Notes under the pieces: generated by a model
Told to the model about the DNA's origin: nothing
Seen by the model: the letters and a program-made list of their open reading frames with translations, nothing else
Databases searched by the model: none
Position numbers and translations under genes: made by a program
NCBI RefSeq assembly: GCF_021502725.1
Contig: NZ_JAKFFS010000004.1
Span: forward strand, 310,001-374,000
Direction: 5' to 3'
DNA length: 64,000 nt
Source of the DNA: Dyadobacter sp. CY345
GTDB lineage: Bacteria; Bacteroidota; Bacteroidia; Cytophagales; Spirosomataceae
In this document: piece after piece, positions 55,972-64,000 of the stretch
Layout: each line of letters opens with the position of its first letter
How positions within the stretch are numbered: the stretch's first letter is position 1

Positions 55972-57639
55972 CTAAGCCAGTTTTTTGTACTTGATTCGGG
56001 TTGGTGTAGCTTCGTTGCCAAGTCTCTTCTTACGGTTTTCTTCGTATTCAGAGAAATTTCCTTCAAACCAATAAACCTGTGAATCACCTTCGAAGGCAAG
56101 GATATGTGTTGCAACACGGTCAAGGAACCACCGGTCGTGGGAAATAATAACGGCACAACCCGCAAAATTTTCCAGACCTTCTTCTAATGCACGAAGCGTA
56201 TTGATATCAAGATCGTTGGTCGGCTCATCTAATAAAAGTAGGTTTCCACCTTCTTTCAAGGTCATTGCTAAATGGACACGGTTACGTTCCCCGCCCGAAA
56301 GTGTGCCGACTTTCTTTTCCTGATCACCTCCGCCAAAGTTGAACCTGCTTACATATGCCCGGGCGTTCGACTGTTTTCCAGCCATCATGATCCAGTCATT
56401 TCCGTCCGCGATACTTTGATATACCGTTTTATTAGCGTCAAGATTATCGTGTTCCTGATCCACATAAGCCAGTTGAACCGTATCTCCTACGTCGAAATGT
56501 CCATTCAACGGTTTCAGTTCTCCTGTGATCAGTTTGAAAAGTGTTGTTTTACCAGCACCGTTTGGTCCGATAATACCAACAATTCCATTTGGCGGCAAGG
56601 CAAAATTCAGATTTTCATAAAGCAAACGATCGCCAAATCCCATTGATACATTATGCGCCTCAATCACTTTATTTCCTAATCTCGGACCGGCTGGGATGAA
56701 GATTTCCAATTTATCTTCTTTCTCTTTTCCTTCTTGTCCTAATAATTTTTCATAAGCGCCCAATCGTGCTTTGGATTTAGCCTGACGGCCTTTTGTGCCC
56801 ATACGAACCCATTCAAGTTCGCGCTGTAAAGTTTTCTGACGTTTAGATTCAGTTTTTTCTTCCTTCTGCAGACGTTCTTGTTTTTGTTCCAGCCACGATG
56901 AATAATTCCCTTTAAACGGAATACCCTCGCCGCGATCCAGTTCAAGAATCCAGCCTGCTACGTTATCCAGGAAGTACCTGTCGTGGGTAACTGCGATTAC
57001 AGTTCCTTTATATTGTCTTAAATGTTCTTCCAGCCAAAGTACCGATTCAGCATCCAAGTGGTTGGTAGGTTCATCCAGTAACAAGACGTCCGGCTGACGT
57101 AGCAATAACCTGCACAAGGCAACACGCCGTTTTTCACCACCTGATAAAGTAGAAACCAATGTATCCGAAGGTGCACAGCGTAATGCATCCATGGCAATTT
57201 CTAGACGGTTATCAAGATTCCAGGCATCGGTTGCGTCCAGTCTTTCCTGAACTTCACCTTGTCTTGCTAATAATTTGTCAAAATCTGCGTCTTCATCGCC
57301 GAATGCTTCGTTAATTTTGTCGTATTCTTTTAAAAGATCTACAATTTCCTGAACACCTTCTTCAACAACTTCGCGAACGGTTTTGGTCGGATCAAGCTTT
57401 GGTTCCTGTTCCAGCATACCGACAGAATAGCCAGGAGAAAACACAACGTCCCCCTGAATATCTTTATCTATACCTGCAATGACGCGTAAAAGTGTAGATT
57501 TACCAGAGCCATTTAACCCTAGTACACCAATTTTAGCTCCATAAAAAAAGGATAAATAAATATTTTTTATGATATGTCGGTTAGGGGGAATGATTTTGTT
57601 AACTCCCGACATTGAGAAAATAATGGTTTCGTTACTCAT
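55972..57639 (-). CDS. ettA: Energy-dependent translational throttle protein EttA (ABC-F)
   Basis: A cytoplasmic ABC-F ATPase that binds the ribosomal E site and couples translation to ATP level. The 555-residue protein has two ATPase halves: GLNGSGKST near 39, LSGGEKRRV near 163 and LLLDEPTNHLD near 184; GPNGAGKTT near 355, LSGGERNRV near 450 and LLLDEPTNDLD near 471. The Lys/Arg-rich linker between the halves has the coiled arm typical of the family. Length matches EttA (about 555). Confidence 0.95.
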   Translation of the reverse strand: MSNETIIFSMSGVNKIIPPNRHIIKNIYLSFFYGAKIGVLGLNGSGKSTLLRVIAGIDKDIQGDVVFSPGYSVGMLEQEPKLDPTKTVREVVEEGVQEIVDLLKEYDKINEAFGDEDADFDKLLARQGEVQERLDATDAWNLDNRLEIAMDALRCAPSDTLVSTLSGGEKRRVALCRLLLRQPDVLLLDEPTNHLDAESVLWLEEHLRQYKGTVIAVTHDRYFLDNVAGWILELDRGEGIPFKGNYSSWLEQKQERLQKEEKTESKRQKTLQRELEWVRMGTKGRQAKSKARLGAYEKLLGQEGKEKEDKLEIFIPAGPRLGNKVIEAHNVSMGFGDRLLYENLNFALPPNGIVGIIGPNGAGKTTLFKLITGELKPLNGHFDVGDTVQLAYVDQEHDNLDANKTVYQSIADGNDWIMMAGKQSNARAYVSRFNFGGGDQEKKVGTLSGGERNRVHLAMTLKEGGNLLLLDEPTNDLDINTLRALEEGLENFAGCAVIISHDRWFLDRVATHILAFEGDSQVYWFEGNFSEYEENRKKRLGNEATPTRIKYKKLA

Positions 57640-57710
57640 TTTTTAGTTAATTTGTGCTTAGCAAATATCGTTATATATCCCTACACTTAGCAGATAAAAA
57701 ACTTGAAAGA

Positions 57711-58991
57711 ATGGAAAATGCCACATTGAATGATGAATACGGCTATGTTAAAGACAGCAAAGTATTTTTAAAAGGGTATCTGGAGTACCCAGACAGGCAA
57801 ATTGGAGAAGTAAAACGTACAGAACAGGAAGCGATTGACTACTTTAAAAACCGATTTTCGATTGTCTTGAACAAAGTAGAGCAACTGGAAACGGAAATTG
57901 ATGAAGCGCTTAACAAAGGTTCTTACTTAACAAAACTTATACAGTTGCAACGTAAGCTGGTAAGTTTTGACGCACTTGGGGATTTTGTCCCCTTGTTGGA
58001 AAGGCTCCAGGAAAAGGAAGAGTATCTCAGAGGATTGATTGAAATTAATCAATTGAAGAACCTTGAGATCAAACGCGCACTGATTGAAGATGTGAAGGAA
58101 GCAGCAGCTATTGAGGATTATGCTGTGGCAACAGATCAAATTCAAGAGATCAAAGCAAAATGGATTCGCACAGGTCCGGTTGAAAAGGAATTCCAGGATG
58201 AAGTTGAAATTACTTTCCAGGAAATTCTTGATAATTTCTTCCAAAGACGTCGCGATTATTTTGACGAACAAAACAAGATTAATCAGGAACGTATCGATGA
58301 ATATGAACGCCTGATTAAAATTACAAAAACATTAAGTTACTCACGGGATCTTGATGACGCTTACAACAAAGCGCGTGAAGTACGTGTGGCTTGGAATAAT
58401 GTGGGAGAAGTTCCTCCAAAAAGATTCTTTAAGGTTAACAAGGCCTACCGCCATTTCCTTAAATTATTTTATGATAAGTATAATCTCGCTAAGGGGATTG
58501 AACCAAAGGTTCGCGTTGACCCAAGAATTGTTGAACAACAGGCATTATTGGCCCGCGCTGAGACTTTGTTGAGACAAAAGGATATTGTAGAAGCATCGCA
58601 GGAAGCGAAAGTGTTGTTGAGCAAATGGAAAGAAATTAAAATTCCTTTCAAACTTGCCGACAAAGAACTTGCTGAACGTTTCCGTTCTGTTTGTGACAAG
58701 ATTTTTGAGTTAAGTTATCTGGCTCGTGTGATCAGCCGTAAATACCCTGCTTTTGAAATGAAAAGCGAAGAAGAACAGCTTCGCACAAAACTGAGAGAAC
58801 TGGAATGGCTTGCCAAACGTGAAAAAAGCGATCTTGAATTTGCTATTATTGAGTTTGACAGAACAGCTACCGGCGACCCTGAGCAAGATAAACAAGCGCA
58901 GGGACGGATCAATATCCAGAAGCGTAAAGTGGCAATGAAAGAAAGAATTTTATCTGAGTTTGAGAGAAAGTTGAAGTCAATTACCAACTAA
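57711..58991 (+). CDS. DUF349-repeat protein
   Basis: A 426-residue, almost fully helical, charged protein (start at ATG 57711, MENATLNDEYGYVKD; the frame runs to 57654). It has about four DUF349-type units with the pattern W-x(2,3)-G/I-x-(P/V) (IKAKWIRTGPVEKEF, VRVAWNNVGEVPPKRF, LLSKWKEIKIPF). The function of DUF349 is not established. No signal peptide is present, so it is cytoplasmic. Its 3' end overlaps the convergent LacI gene by 15 bases. Confidence 0.85.
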   Translation: MENATLNDEYGYVKDSKVFLKGYLEYPDRQIGEVKRTEQEAIDYFKNRFSIVLNKVEQLETEIDEALNKGSYLTKLIQLQRKLVSFDALGDFVPLLERLQEKEEYLRGLIEINQLKNLEIKRALIEDVKEAAAIEDYAVATDQIQEIKAKWIRTGPVEKEFQDEVEITFQEILDNFFQRRRDYFDEQNKINQERIDEYERLIKITKTLSYSRDLDDAYNKAREVRVAWNNVGEVPPKRFFKVNKAYRHFLKLFYDKYNLAKGIEPKVRVDPRIVEQQALLARAETLLRQKDIVEASQEAKVLLSKWKEIKIPFKLADKELAERFRSVCDKIFELSYLARVISRKYPAFEMKSEEEQLRTKLRELEWLAKREKSDLEFAIIEFDRTATGDPEQDKQAQGRINIQKRKVAMKERILSEFERKLKSITN

Positions 58992-60011
58992 TTCTTTCAT
59001 AGAAGATTGTCTTATAATAAGGTTCGAAGTAAGCACCCTGGTCTCAAAAGCGATCGGGGTGCTTTTGCTTTCAATAAGATCCAGTAATAGGGTAGCAGCC
59101 AATTGCCCCATTTCAAAAGAAGGCTGTGCAACTGAACTCAAAGGCGGGTCGAGAAGCGAGGAAATGGAAAGATCTGAAAAACCGACCAGGGCAATGTCGT
59201 CAGGCATACGGTATCCCAATTGGCGCAAAGCCCAGTGTACGCCGATTGCAATTCTGTCACTTGCCGCGAAAATCGCATCGGGCCTGTTTTTTAAAGCCAT
59301 TAATTGATAAGCACGTTCGGTGCCGCCAGCTTGATTGTACTCACTGCTGACTACCCATTCATCATGAAATTCAATTCCATGTTTTGTTAATGCGTCCTGA
59401 TAACCTCTCAATCTGTTACGGCTTATCGAAAGATTGGCTGGCCCGGCAATGTGTGCAATACGTCTGCACCCGCGGCTAATTAAATGCTCCGTTGCTTCGA
59501 AAGCTCCCTTGTAATCGTCTACACGAACCTTATGGCTGGGTGTCGATTCACTTACGCGGTCAAAAAACACAACCGGGATTCCTTGTTCCTGCAATGCTAT
59601 AAAATGATCATGATTTTCGGTCTGGCTGGAAATTGAAACGATTAACCCATCCACGCGGCGCATGGCAATGTGCCTGGTGTCGGCCAGTTCTCTTTCATAG
59701 GATTCATGACTTTGATAAATCATGGTATGATAACCGCGACTGTATGCAATATCTTCAACTCCGCCAATAGCAGTTGAAAAAAATGGATTCGCAATATCAG
59801 GGACGATGATACCTAATGTTTGCGTGCGATTTCTGAGTAAACTTAGCGCAATAGGATTAGGCGAATAATTTAAAGATTCTGCCAGTTCGATTACTCTTTT
59901 TTTAGTCTCTTCACTAATTTCAGAACTATCGCGAAGTGCCCGGGACACTGTTGATTTCGAAACATCCAGTTGACGCGCAATTTCTTTAATCGTAATCGAA
60001 GCTTTTCTCAT
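58977..60011 (-). CDS. LacI-family transcription regulator
   Basis: A 344-residue sugar-responsive repressor or activator. The N-terminal HTH with hinge is typical (ITIKEIARQLDVSKSTVSRALRD ... YSPNPIAL), followed by a periplasmic-binding-protein-like domain (LGIIVPDIANPFFSTAIGG) from about residue 62. Its position near uxuA/uxaC suggests a role in uronate use, though an ECF sigma gene lies between. The upstream region has direct and inverted repeats that could be its own operator. Confidence 0.9.
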   Translation of the reverse strand: MRKASITIKEIARQLDVSKSTVSRALRDSSEISEETKKRVIELAESLNYSPNPIALSLLRNRTQTLGIIVPDIANPFFSTAIGGVEDIAYSRGYHTMIYQSHESYERELADTRHIAMRRVDGLIVSISSQTENHDHFIALQEQGIPVVFFDRVSESTPSHKVRVDDYKGAFEATEHLISRGCRRIAHIAGPANLSISRNRLRGYQDALTKHGIEFHDEWVVSSEYNQAGGTERAYQLMALKNRPDAIFAASDRIAIGVHWALRQLGYRMPDDIALVGFSDLSISSLLDPPLSSVAQPSFEMGQLAATLLLDLIESKSTPIAFETRVLTSNLIIRQSSMKELVGN

Positions 60012-60106
60012 AAACCGGGTTTATATTAAAATAATGCAATCGTGATATTAATTCATTGAAATGAACTAATGCCAAAGTAAAGAGTTAAGTAACCTGATTT
60101 AGATCT

Positions 60107-60151
60107 GTTCCGGGAAAAATTCCCTATACGGGAACGGTTTCGGGAACGGTT
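60107..60151. promoter_or_regulatory. Candidate operator region between the lacI-like and sigma genes
   Basis: Two direct copies of CGGGAACGGTT (60129-60139 and 60141-60151, 12-base period) lie beside a palindrome GGGAAAAATTCCC (60112-60124). The region is between divergent genes, and the repeat style suits a LacI-type or other sugar regulator. Confidence 0.45.
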
Positions 60152-60294
60152 GCGTAAATATATTGATTTTTTTCAAGATTAATTTTTGTATATCAACGAA
60201 CCAATCATTAAACTAGACGAATGATTGCATGAGTTGCACTGACTGGTGCGTGCGATAATCAAGGAATTTTTCTATATTAACCTATCCAAGTTTG

Positions 60295-60906
60295 ATGGAA
60301 ACGAAATCACTTACTAATACACTGCCGGCTGCGTATTCTCAGAAAAGTATTTTGGAGAATCTTTTTGGTAAAGTTGTCGCTAATGGAGATTATTATGCTT
60401 TTCGTGAGTTGTTTACACATCATTACAGATCCCTTTGTAATTATGCCATGCGCGTTGTCGTGACCCGGGAAATTGCTGAGGAGGTGGTTTCAGATGTTTT
60501 TGTAAAACTTTGGAAGAACCGGGAGCAAATAGAAGTCCATACATCTTTCCAGGCATACATATACAGAGCAGTAAGGAATCAGGCGCTTGATTATTTAAAA
60601 TTACGTATCCACCGCCAGTATGAACGGGAGTCACTTGACTCGGTTCAATGGAATCTTACCCATGCCGATCATTACACGCCGGTTGAAGAAATGGCTTTTA
60701 ATGAATTCTACGAGCGTGTTGAAGGTTGCATACAGGATTTACCAAGACAATGCCAGATTATTTTCAGGCTGAGCCGTGAAGAAGGTTTACGCTACCGCGA
60801 TATCGCGGAGCGCTTACAGATTTCTGTGAAAACAGTCGAAACGCAAATGAGCCGCGCACTGAAAGTATTGCGTGAAAGAGTTCCGGAACATCGGTTGGTC
60901 GCGTAG
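60295..60906 (+). CDS. ECF-type RNA polymerase sigma factor (orphan)
   Basis: A 203-residue sigma-70 family member of the Bacteroidota ECF expansion group. Region 2 spans about 20-95 (FRELFTHHYRSLCNYAMRVV, EEVVSDVFVKLWKN). Region 4 spans about 140-195 (DLPRQCQIIFRLSREEGLRYRDIAERLQISVKTVETQM). The ATG at 60295 is preferred over the TTG one codon earlier. A FecR-type anti-sigma gene and SusC/D genes, which often follow such factors, are absent; a repeat-containing gap and uxuA follow instead. Confidence 0.88.
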   Translation: METKSLTNTLPAAYSQKSILENLFGKVVANGDYYAFRELFTHHYRSLCNYAMRVVVTREIAEEVVSDVFVKLWKNREQIEVHTSFQAYIYRAVRNQALDYLKLRIHRQYERESLDSVQWNLTHADHYTPVEEMAFNEFYERVEGCIQDLPRQCQIIFRLSREEGLRYRDIAERLQISVKTVETQMSRALKVLRERVPEHRLVA

Positions 60907-60911
60907 TTTGA

Positions 60912-60941
60912 CTTCGGCTGTCAGCTATCGGCTTTCAGTTG
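60912..60941. repeat. Copy 1 of an AAAGCCGAC/GACAGCCGA-type intergenic repeat
   Basis: On the minus strand it reads CTGAAAGCCGATAGCTGACAG then CCGAAG. It shares the words GAAAGCCGA and GACAGCCGA with copies at 61111-61136 and 62348-62376. It sits right after the sigma gene stop. Confidence 0.6.
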
Positions 60942-61110
60942 GTCGATTTTTAAAATTGCTATAAGAAAACAACGTTTATAATTGAGGAAATATCGTAGAA
61001 CATAGCAGTGTAGGGGCTATATTGGCATACCGAAAGTGAGACACTAAGGTATATGTAGTTCAATTAATTGTTATAACTAAATCTGTTAAAGCGGGAAGCC
61101 TCGGCGTTGA

Positions 61111-61136
61111 TTGCCGAAAGCCGACTGCCGACAGCC
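61111..61136. repeat. Copy 2 of the same intergenic repeat
   Basis: GCCGAAAGCCGACTGCCGACAGCC lies directly before the uxuA start. Orientation is opposite to copy 1. Confidence 0.6.
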
Positions 61137-61144
61137 ATTAACAT

Positions 61145-62335
61145 ATGTCATTAGAACAAACTTGGCGCTGGTTTGGCCCAAATGATCCTGTTTCGTTACA
61201 GGATATTCGTCAGGCGGGAGCCACGGGTATTGTATCCGCATTGCACCATATCCCAAACGGAGTTGTCTGGGAAATCGACGAGATTTTGAATCGAAAAAAT
61301 ATAATAGAAGAGGCAGGGTTGACCTGGTCTGTTGTAGAAAGTGTGCCCGTACATGAAGCAATAAAAACGCGGACGGGTGATTTTGAAAAATACATCCGAA
61401 ATTATCAACAATCATTGATCAATTTAGGAAAATGTGGAATTGACACGGTTTGTTACAATTTCATGCCGATTCTGGATTGGACCAGAACCGACCTTGATGC
61501 TCCTATGCATGACGGTTCAACAGGTTTGAGATTTGATGCAACGCAATTTGCTGCGTTTGACTTATATATTTTAAGGAGAGACGAGGCAGGAAGTCAATAT
61601 AGTGAAGAGCAAAAATCTGCTGCGTTAAGCTGGCTGGAAAAGGCAAGCGGCGATGATGTAAATAAGCTGACCAGAAATATTATTGCCGGTTTGCCAGGTT
61701 CGGAAGAAAGTTTTACGATTGAAGAATTTCGTAAGGTTCTGGATACTTACAAGCATGTCGGTGATCTGGAATTACGCACGCACCTGTATCAATTTATTCA
61801 GGCCATCGCACCAGTTGCAGAGCAGGCAGGTATAAATCTGGCTATTCATCCCGACGATCCTCCTTATCCGATTTTAGGTTTACCGCGGGTTGTCAGCACC
61901 GAAAATGATGCCACTCTTTTGCTGGATGCATATGACAGCAAATCAAACGGATTGTGTTTTTGCACTGGTTCTTATGGCGTTCGCGCTGATAATGATCTTT
62001 CGGGAATGGTAAACCGTTTGGGACACAAAATTAATTTTATCCATTTAAGAGCAACCAGACGTGAACCGGACGGAAGTTTTTACGAAGCGGATCATTTGAA
62101 TGGAGATGTTGATATGTACAGTGTTATGCATGCGCTGATCATTGAGCAAAAAAGAAGAATTTCCGAAGGAAGAAAAGATTTAAGAATGCCATTCCGTCCG
62201 GATCATGGCCACAGAATGCTGGACGATCTTTCCGCAACGAAGCGAATGAATCCCGGTTATACTGCCATTGGCCGGTTACGCGGACTTGCAGAATTGCGTG
62301 GTTTGGAAATGGGAATCAAAAGAAGTTTGGAATAA
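61145..62335 (+). CDS. uxuA: Mannonate dehydratase
   Basis: Converts D-mannonate to 2-keto-3-deoxygluconate in glucuronate breakdown. The 396-residue TIM-barrel protein has the family start [24 protein letters not shown] and the core [16 protein letters not shown]. Metal-site segments are [14 protein letters not shown] and FIHLRATRR, ending with [13 protein letters not shown]. It is followed after 54 bases by uxaC. The short gap before its ATG holds repeat copy 2. Confidence 0.96.
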   Translation: MSLEQTWRWFGPNDPVSLQDIRQAGATGIVSALHHIPNGVVWEIDEILNRKNIIEEAGLTWSVVESVPVHEAIKTRTGDFEKYIRNYQQSLINLGKCGIDTVCYNFMPILDWTRTDLDAPMHDGSTGLRFDATQFAAFDLYILRRDEAGSQYSEEQKSAALSWLEKASGDDVNKLTRNIIAGLPGSEESFTIEEFRKVLDTYKHVGDLELRTHLYQFIQAIAPVAEQAGINLAIHPDDPPYPILGLPRVVSTENDATLLLDAYDSKSNGLCFCTGSYGVRADNDLSGMVNRLGHKINFIHLRATRREPDGSFYEADHLNGDVDMYSVMHALIIEQKRRISEGRKDLRMPFRPDHGHRMLDDLSATKRMNPGYTAIGRLRGLAELRGLEMGIKRSLE

Positions 62336-62347
62336 AATATCAAAAAA

Positions 62348-62376
62348 GACTGAAAGCTGAAAGCCGACAGCCGACG
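62348..62376. repeat. Copy 3 of the same intergenic repeat
   Basis: GACTGAAAGCTGAAAGCCGACAG then CCGACG fills most of the 54-base gap between uxuA and uxaC. Confidence 0.6.
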
Positions 62377-62389
62377 TAAAAATTCAGCA

Positions 62390-63817
62390 ATGATCAATAC
62401 AAACACGACCGCCCAGAAGACGTTTATTGACGAGGATTTTCTCTTACGCTCTGAAACAGCACGCATATTATACCATGACTATGCGAAGGAAATGCCAATT
62501 ATCGATTATCACTGCCACCTTCCGCCAGATCAGATTGCAGAGGATAAGCAGTTCGAAAACCTGACGCAGATCTGGTTATATGGCGACCATTACAAATGGC
62601 GTGCGATGCGTGCGAATGGAATCAATGAAAAATATTGCACCGGAAATGCGGACGACTGGGAAAAGTTTGAGCAATGGGCGGCCACAGTTCCATATACCAT
62701 GCGTAACCCGTTATATCACTGGACGCATCTGGAATTACTAAGATATTTTGATATTGATATTATCCTGAATAAAGATACGGCCCGCGAGATTTACGATGAA
62801 TGCTCTGCAAAGTTGAAGCAGAAAGATTTCAGCGTACGTGGTTTGTTAAAACGTATGAATGTAAAAGTAATCTGTACAACCGATGACCCTACGGATTCAC
62901 TACAATATCATAAGCAAATCAGGGACAGCGGTTTTGATATAAAGGTTTTGCCAACTTTCCGCCCGGATAAGGCGATGTTACTAATCGATTCTCCTGCTGA
63001 TTTTCAGGAATATCTGAATAAATTATTTCAGGTTGCAGGCGTATCGAATGGCAGTACTTACGAAGATTTGCAGGCTGCGCTTAAAAATCGTCACGACTTT
63101 TTTGCGGAAATGGGTGGCCGCTTGTCTGACCATGGCCTCGAACATATTTATGCTTCATTTGACGAATCTGCTGCACGTACTGCACTATCAGAAACTTTGT
63201 CGGGCAAGACAAGTTCAGTTGAATTACGTACCGCTTTCAAGTCGGTTCTGCTTTATGATCTTGCTAAGATGGATCATAGCAAAGAATGGGCGCAACAGTT
63301 TCACCTTGGTGCACTGAGAAACAATAATTCCCGGATGCTTAATAATCTGGGACCTGATACGGGCTGGGATTCTATTGGCGATTACAGCCAGTCGCAGGCC
63401 TTGTCGAGATTTCTGAATAAACTTGATTCAACGGATCAGCTTGCCAAAACAGTTTTATATAACCTGAATCCGGGTGATAACGAAGTTTTGGCAACAATGA
63501 CCGGAAATTTCAACGACGGAACGATACCCGGAAAAATGCAATTTGGCTCCGGCTGGTGGTTTCTTGACCAGAAAGACGGTATGGAAAAACAGATGAATGC
63601 TCTTTCTAATATGGGGCTTTTGAGCCGTTTTGTAGGTATGCTTACCGATTCGAGAAGTTTTCTTTCTTATCCGCGTCACGAATATTTCCGCAGAATTCTT
63701 TGTAACCTGATTGGGAATGACGTTGAAAATGGCGAGCTGCCGAAAGATATTCCGTGGTTAGGGAAAATGGTACAGGATATTTCTTACCACAACGCTAAAA
63801 ATTACTTCGGGTTCTGA
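62390..63817 (+). CDS. uxaC: Glucuronate isomerase
   Basis: Isomerises D-glucuronate to D-fructuronate (and galacturonate to tagaturonate), the first step of hexuronate use. The 475-residue amidohydrolase-like protein has PIIDYHCHLPPDQIAED near residue 32 and VICTTDDPTD near 162. VLPTFRPDKAM follows near 185, and the WWFLDQKDGM and TDSRSFLSYPRHEYFRR C-terminal motifs are present. The reductase that links it to UxuA (uxuB) is not in the window and may lie to the right. Confidence 0.97.
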   Translation: MINTNTTAQKTFIDEDFLLRSETARILYHDYAKEMPIIDYHCHLPPDQIAEDKQFENLTQIWLYGDHYKWRAMRANGINEKYCTGNADDWEKFEQWAATVPYTMRNPLYHWTHLELLRYFDIDIILNKDTAREIYDECSAKLKQKDFSVRGLLKRMNVKVICTTDDPTDSLQYHKQIRDSGFDIKVLPTFRPDKAMLLIDSPADFQEYLNKLFQVAGVSNGSTYEDLQAALKNRHDFFAEMGGRLSDHGLEHIYASFDESAARTALSETLSGKTSSVELRTAFKSVLLYDLAKMDHSKEWAQQFHLGALRNNNSRMLNNLGPDTGWDSIGDYSQSQALSRFLNKLDSTDQLAKTVLYNLNPGDNEVLATMTGNFNDGTIPGKMQFGSGWWFLDQKDGMEKQMNALSNMGLLSRFVGMLTDSRSFLSYPRHEYFRRILCNLIGNDVENGELPKDIPWLGKMVQDISYHNAKNYFGF

Positions 63818-63851
63818 TGGCTGCGAATTGTTTTTGAAAACCTTCTTGTAG

Positions 63852-63888
63852 AAAGCCGGTCTGATTTTGCAAATCGGCCGGCTTTTGG
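63852..63888 (+). terminator. Terminator of uxuA-uxaC
   Basis: AAAGCCGG (63852-63859) pairs with CCGGCTTT (63878-63885), with inner pairs GATTT/AAATC and a TGC loop, followed by a short T-run. It lies 34 bases after the uxaC stop. Confidence 0.85.
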
Positions 63889-63981
63889 TATAACTTAGCA
63901 GTTAGTACTTTAATCCTATTCCGGCATTTAAAAAAAAGGAATGCTATCTTAACCAGTTCAGATTAAATTGAATAAGTAATT

Positions 63982-64000
63982 ATGTCTAAAATAGTAACAT
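63982..64000 (+). CDS. Start of a gene cut by the window edge (possibly a PfkB sugar kinase)
   Basis: An ATG at 63982 opens MSKIVT before the window ends. 2-keto-3-deoxygluconate kinases of this type often begin M(S/N)K(I/V)VTFGE, and kdgK would be the next step after uxuA. Only six codons are visible, so this is a guess from position and start. Confidence 0.35.

Overview
The window looks like chromosomal DNA of a Bacteroidota member of the order Cytophagales, probably Dyadobacter or a near relative. The genus is inferred from gene style, not from a search. Several signs agree. Five proteins end in a type IX secretion (T9SS) C-terminal sorting domain. Several genes have a Bacteroidota-type -7 box (TAnnTTTG). 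NuoG is the short form without a molybdopterin domain. There is a BtuB/BtuG vitamin B12 pair, an RprX-like histidine kinase and a DUF349 protein. No prophage, insertion sequence, CRISPR array, tRNA or rRNA was seen.

Layout. 1-8879 (minus strand) is the front of a respiratory complex I operon, nuoA-B-C-D-E-F-G-H-I, with nuoI cut by the window edge. A multi-pass GT-C-like membrane protein gene sits between nuoF and nuoG. 9076-16242 (minus) holds two paralogous secreted SASA-type esterases with a second GT-C-like membrane protein between them. 16354-18993 has obg, adk and a small T9SS-sorted protein. 19176-27339 (plus) has an orphan histidine kinase, valS, fbp, a DEAD-box helicase and a TPR protein. 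27429-30756 (minus) is a B12-uptake operon: promoter, cobalamin riboswitch, btuB-like receptor and btuG-like lipoprotein. 30850-39893 is mixed housekeeping and accessory genes: EamA transporter, glyoxalase-fold protein, thioredoxin, prfA, a lipoprotein, a zincin, a GH3 acyl-adenylase, a SAM hydrolase with a signal peptide, a Lys-rich secreted protein and an aldo/keto reductase. 40070-49527 includes xylulokinase, an M28 peptidase, a Gdx/SugE-type exporter, a Crp/Fnr regulator, ispE, a lone cox3, an MFS exporter and a Fic protein. 49566-57639 (minus) carries an OmpA/PD40 protein, LOG, mpl, a secreted glycoside-hydrolase-like protein and ettA. 57711-64000 has a DUF349 gene, a LacI regulator divergent from an ECF sigma factor, and a uronate catabolism pair uxuA-uxaC. 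The first codons of another gene, possibly kdgK, lie at the right edge.

How the genes work together. Complex I, cox3 and the central-metabolism genes point to aerobic respiration. The T9SS-sorted esterases and glycosidase, xylulokinase, uxuA/uxaC and the LacI regulator fit a plant-polysaccharide-degrading lifestyle in which acetylated sugars, xylose and uronates are carbon sources. Many operon ends carry clear hairpin terminators, often shared by convergent genes. No single locus is an obvious new defence or mobile system. The most unusual items are the membrane glycosyltransferase-like gene inside the nuo operon, the esterase pair that differs mainly in the number of Ig-like repeats, a SAM hydrolase with a predicted signal peptide, an aldo/keto reductase lacking the catalytic His, and a long palindromic repeat that forms the 3' end of a transporter gene.
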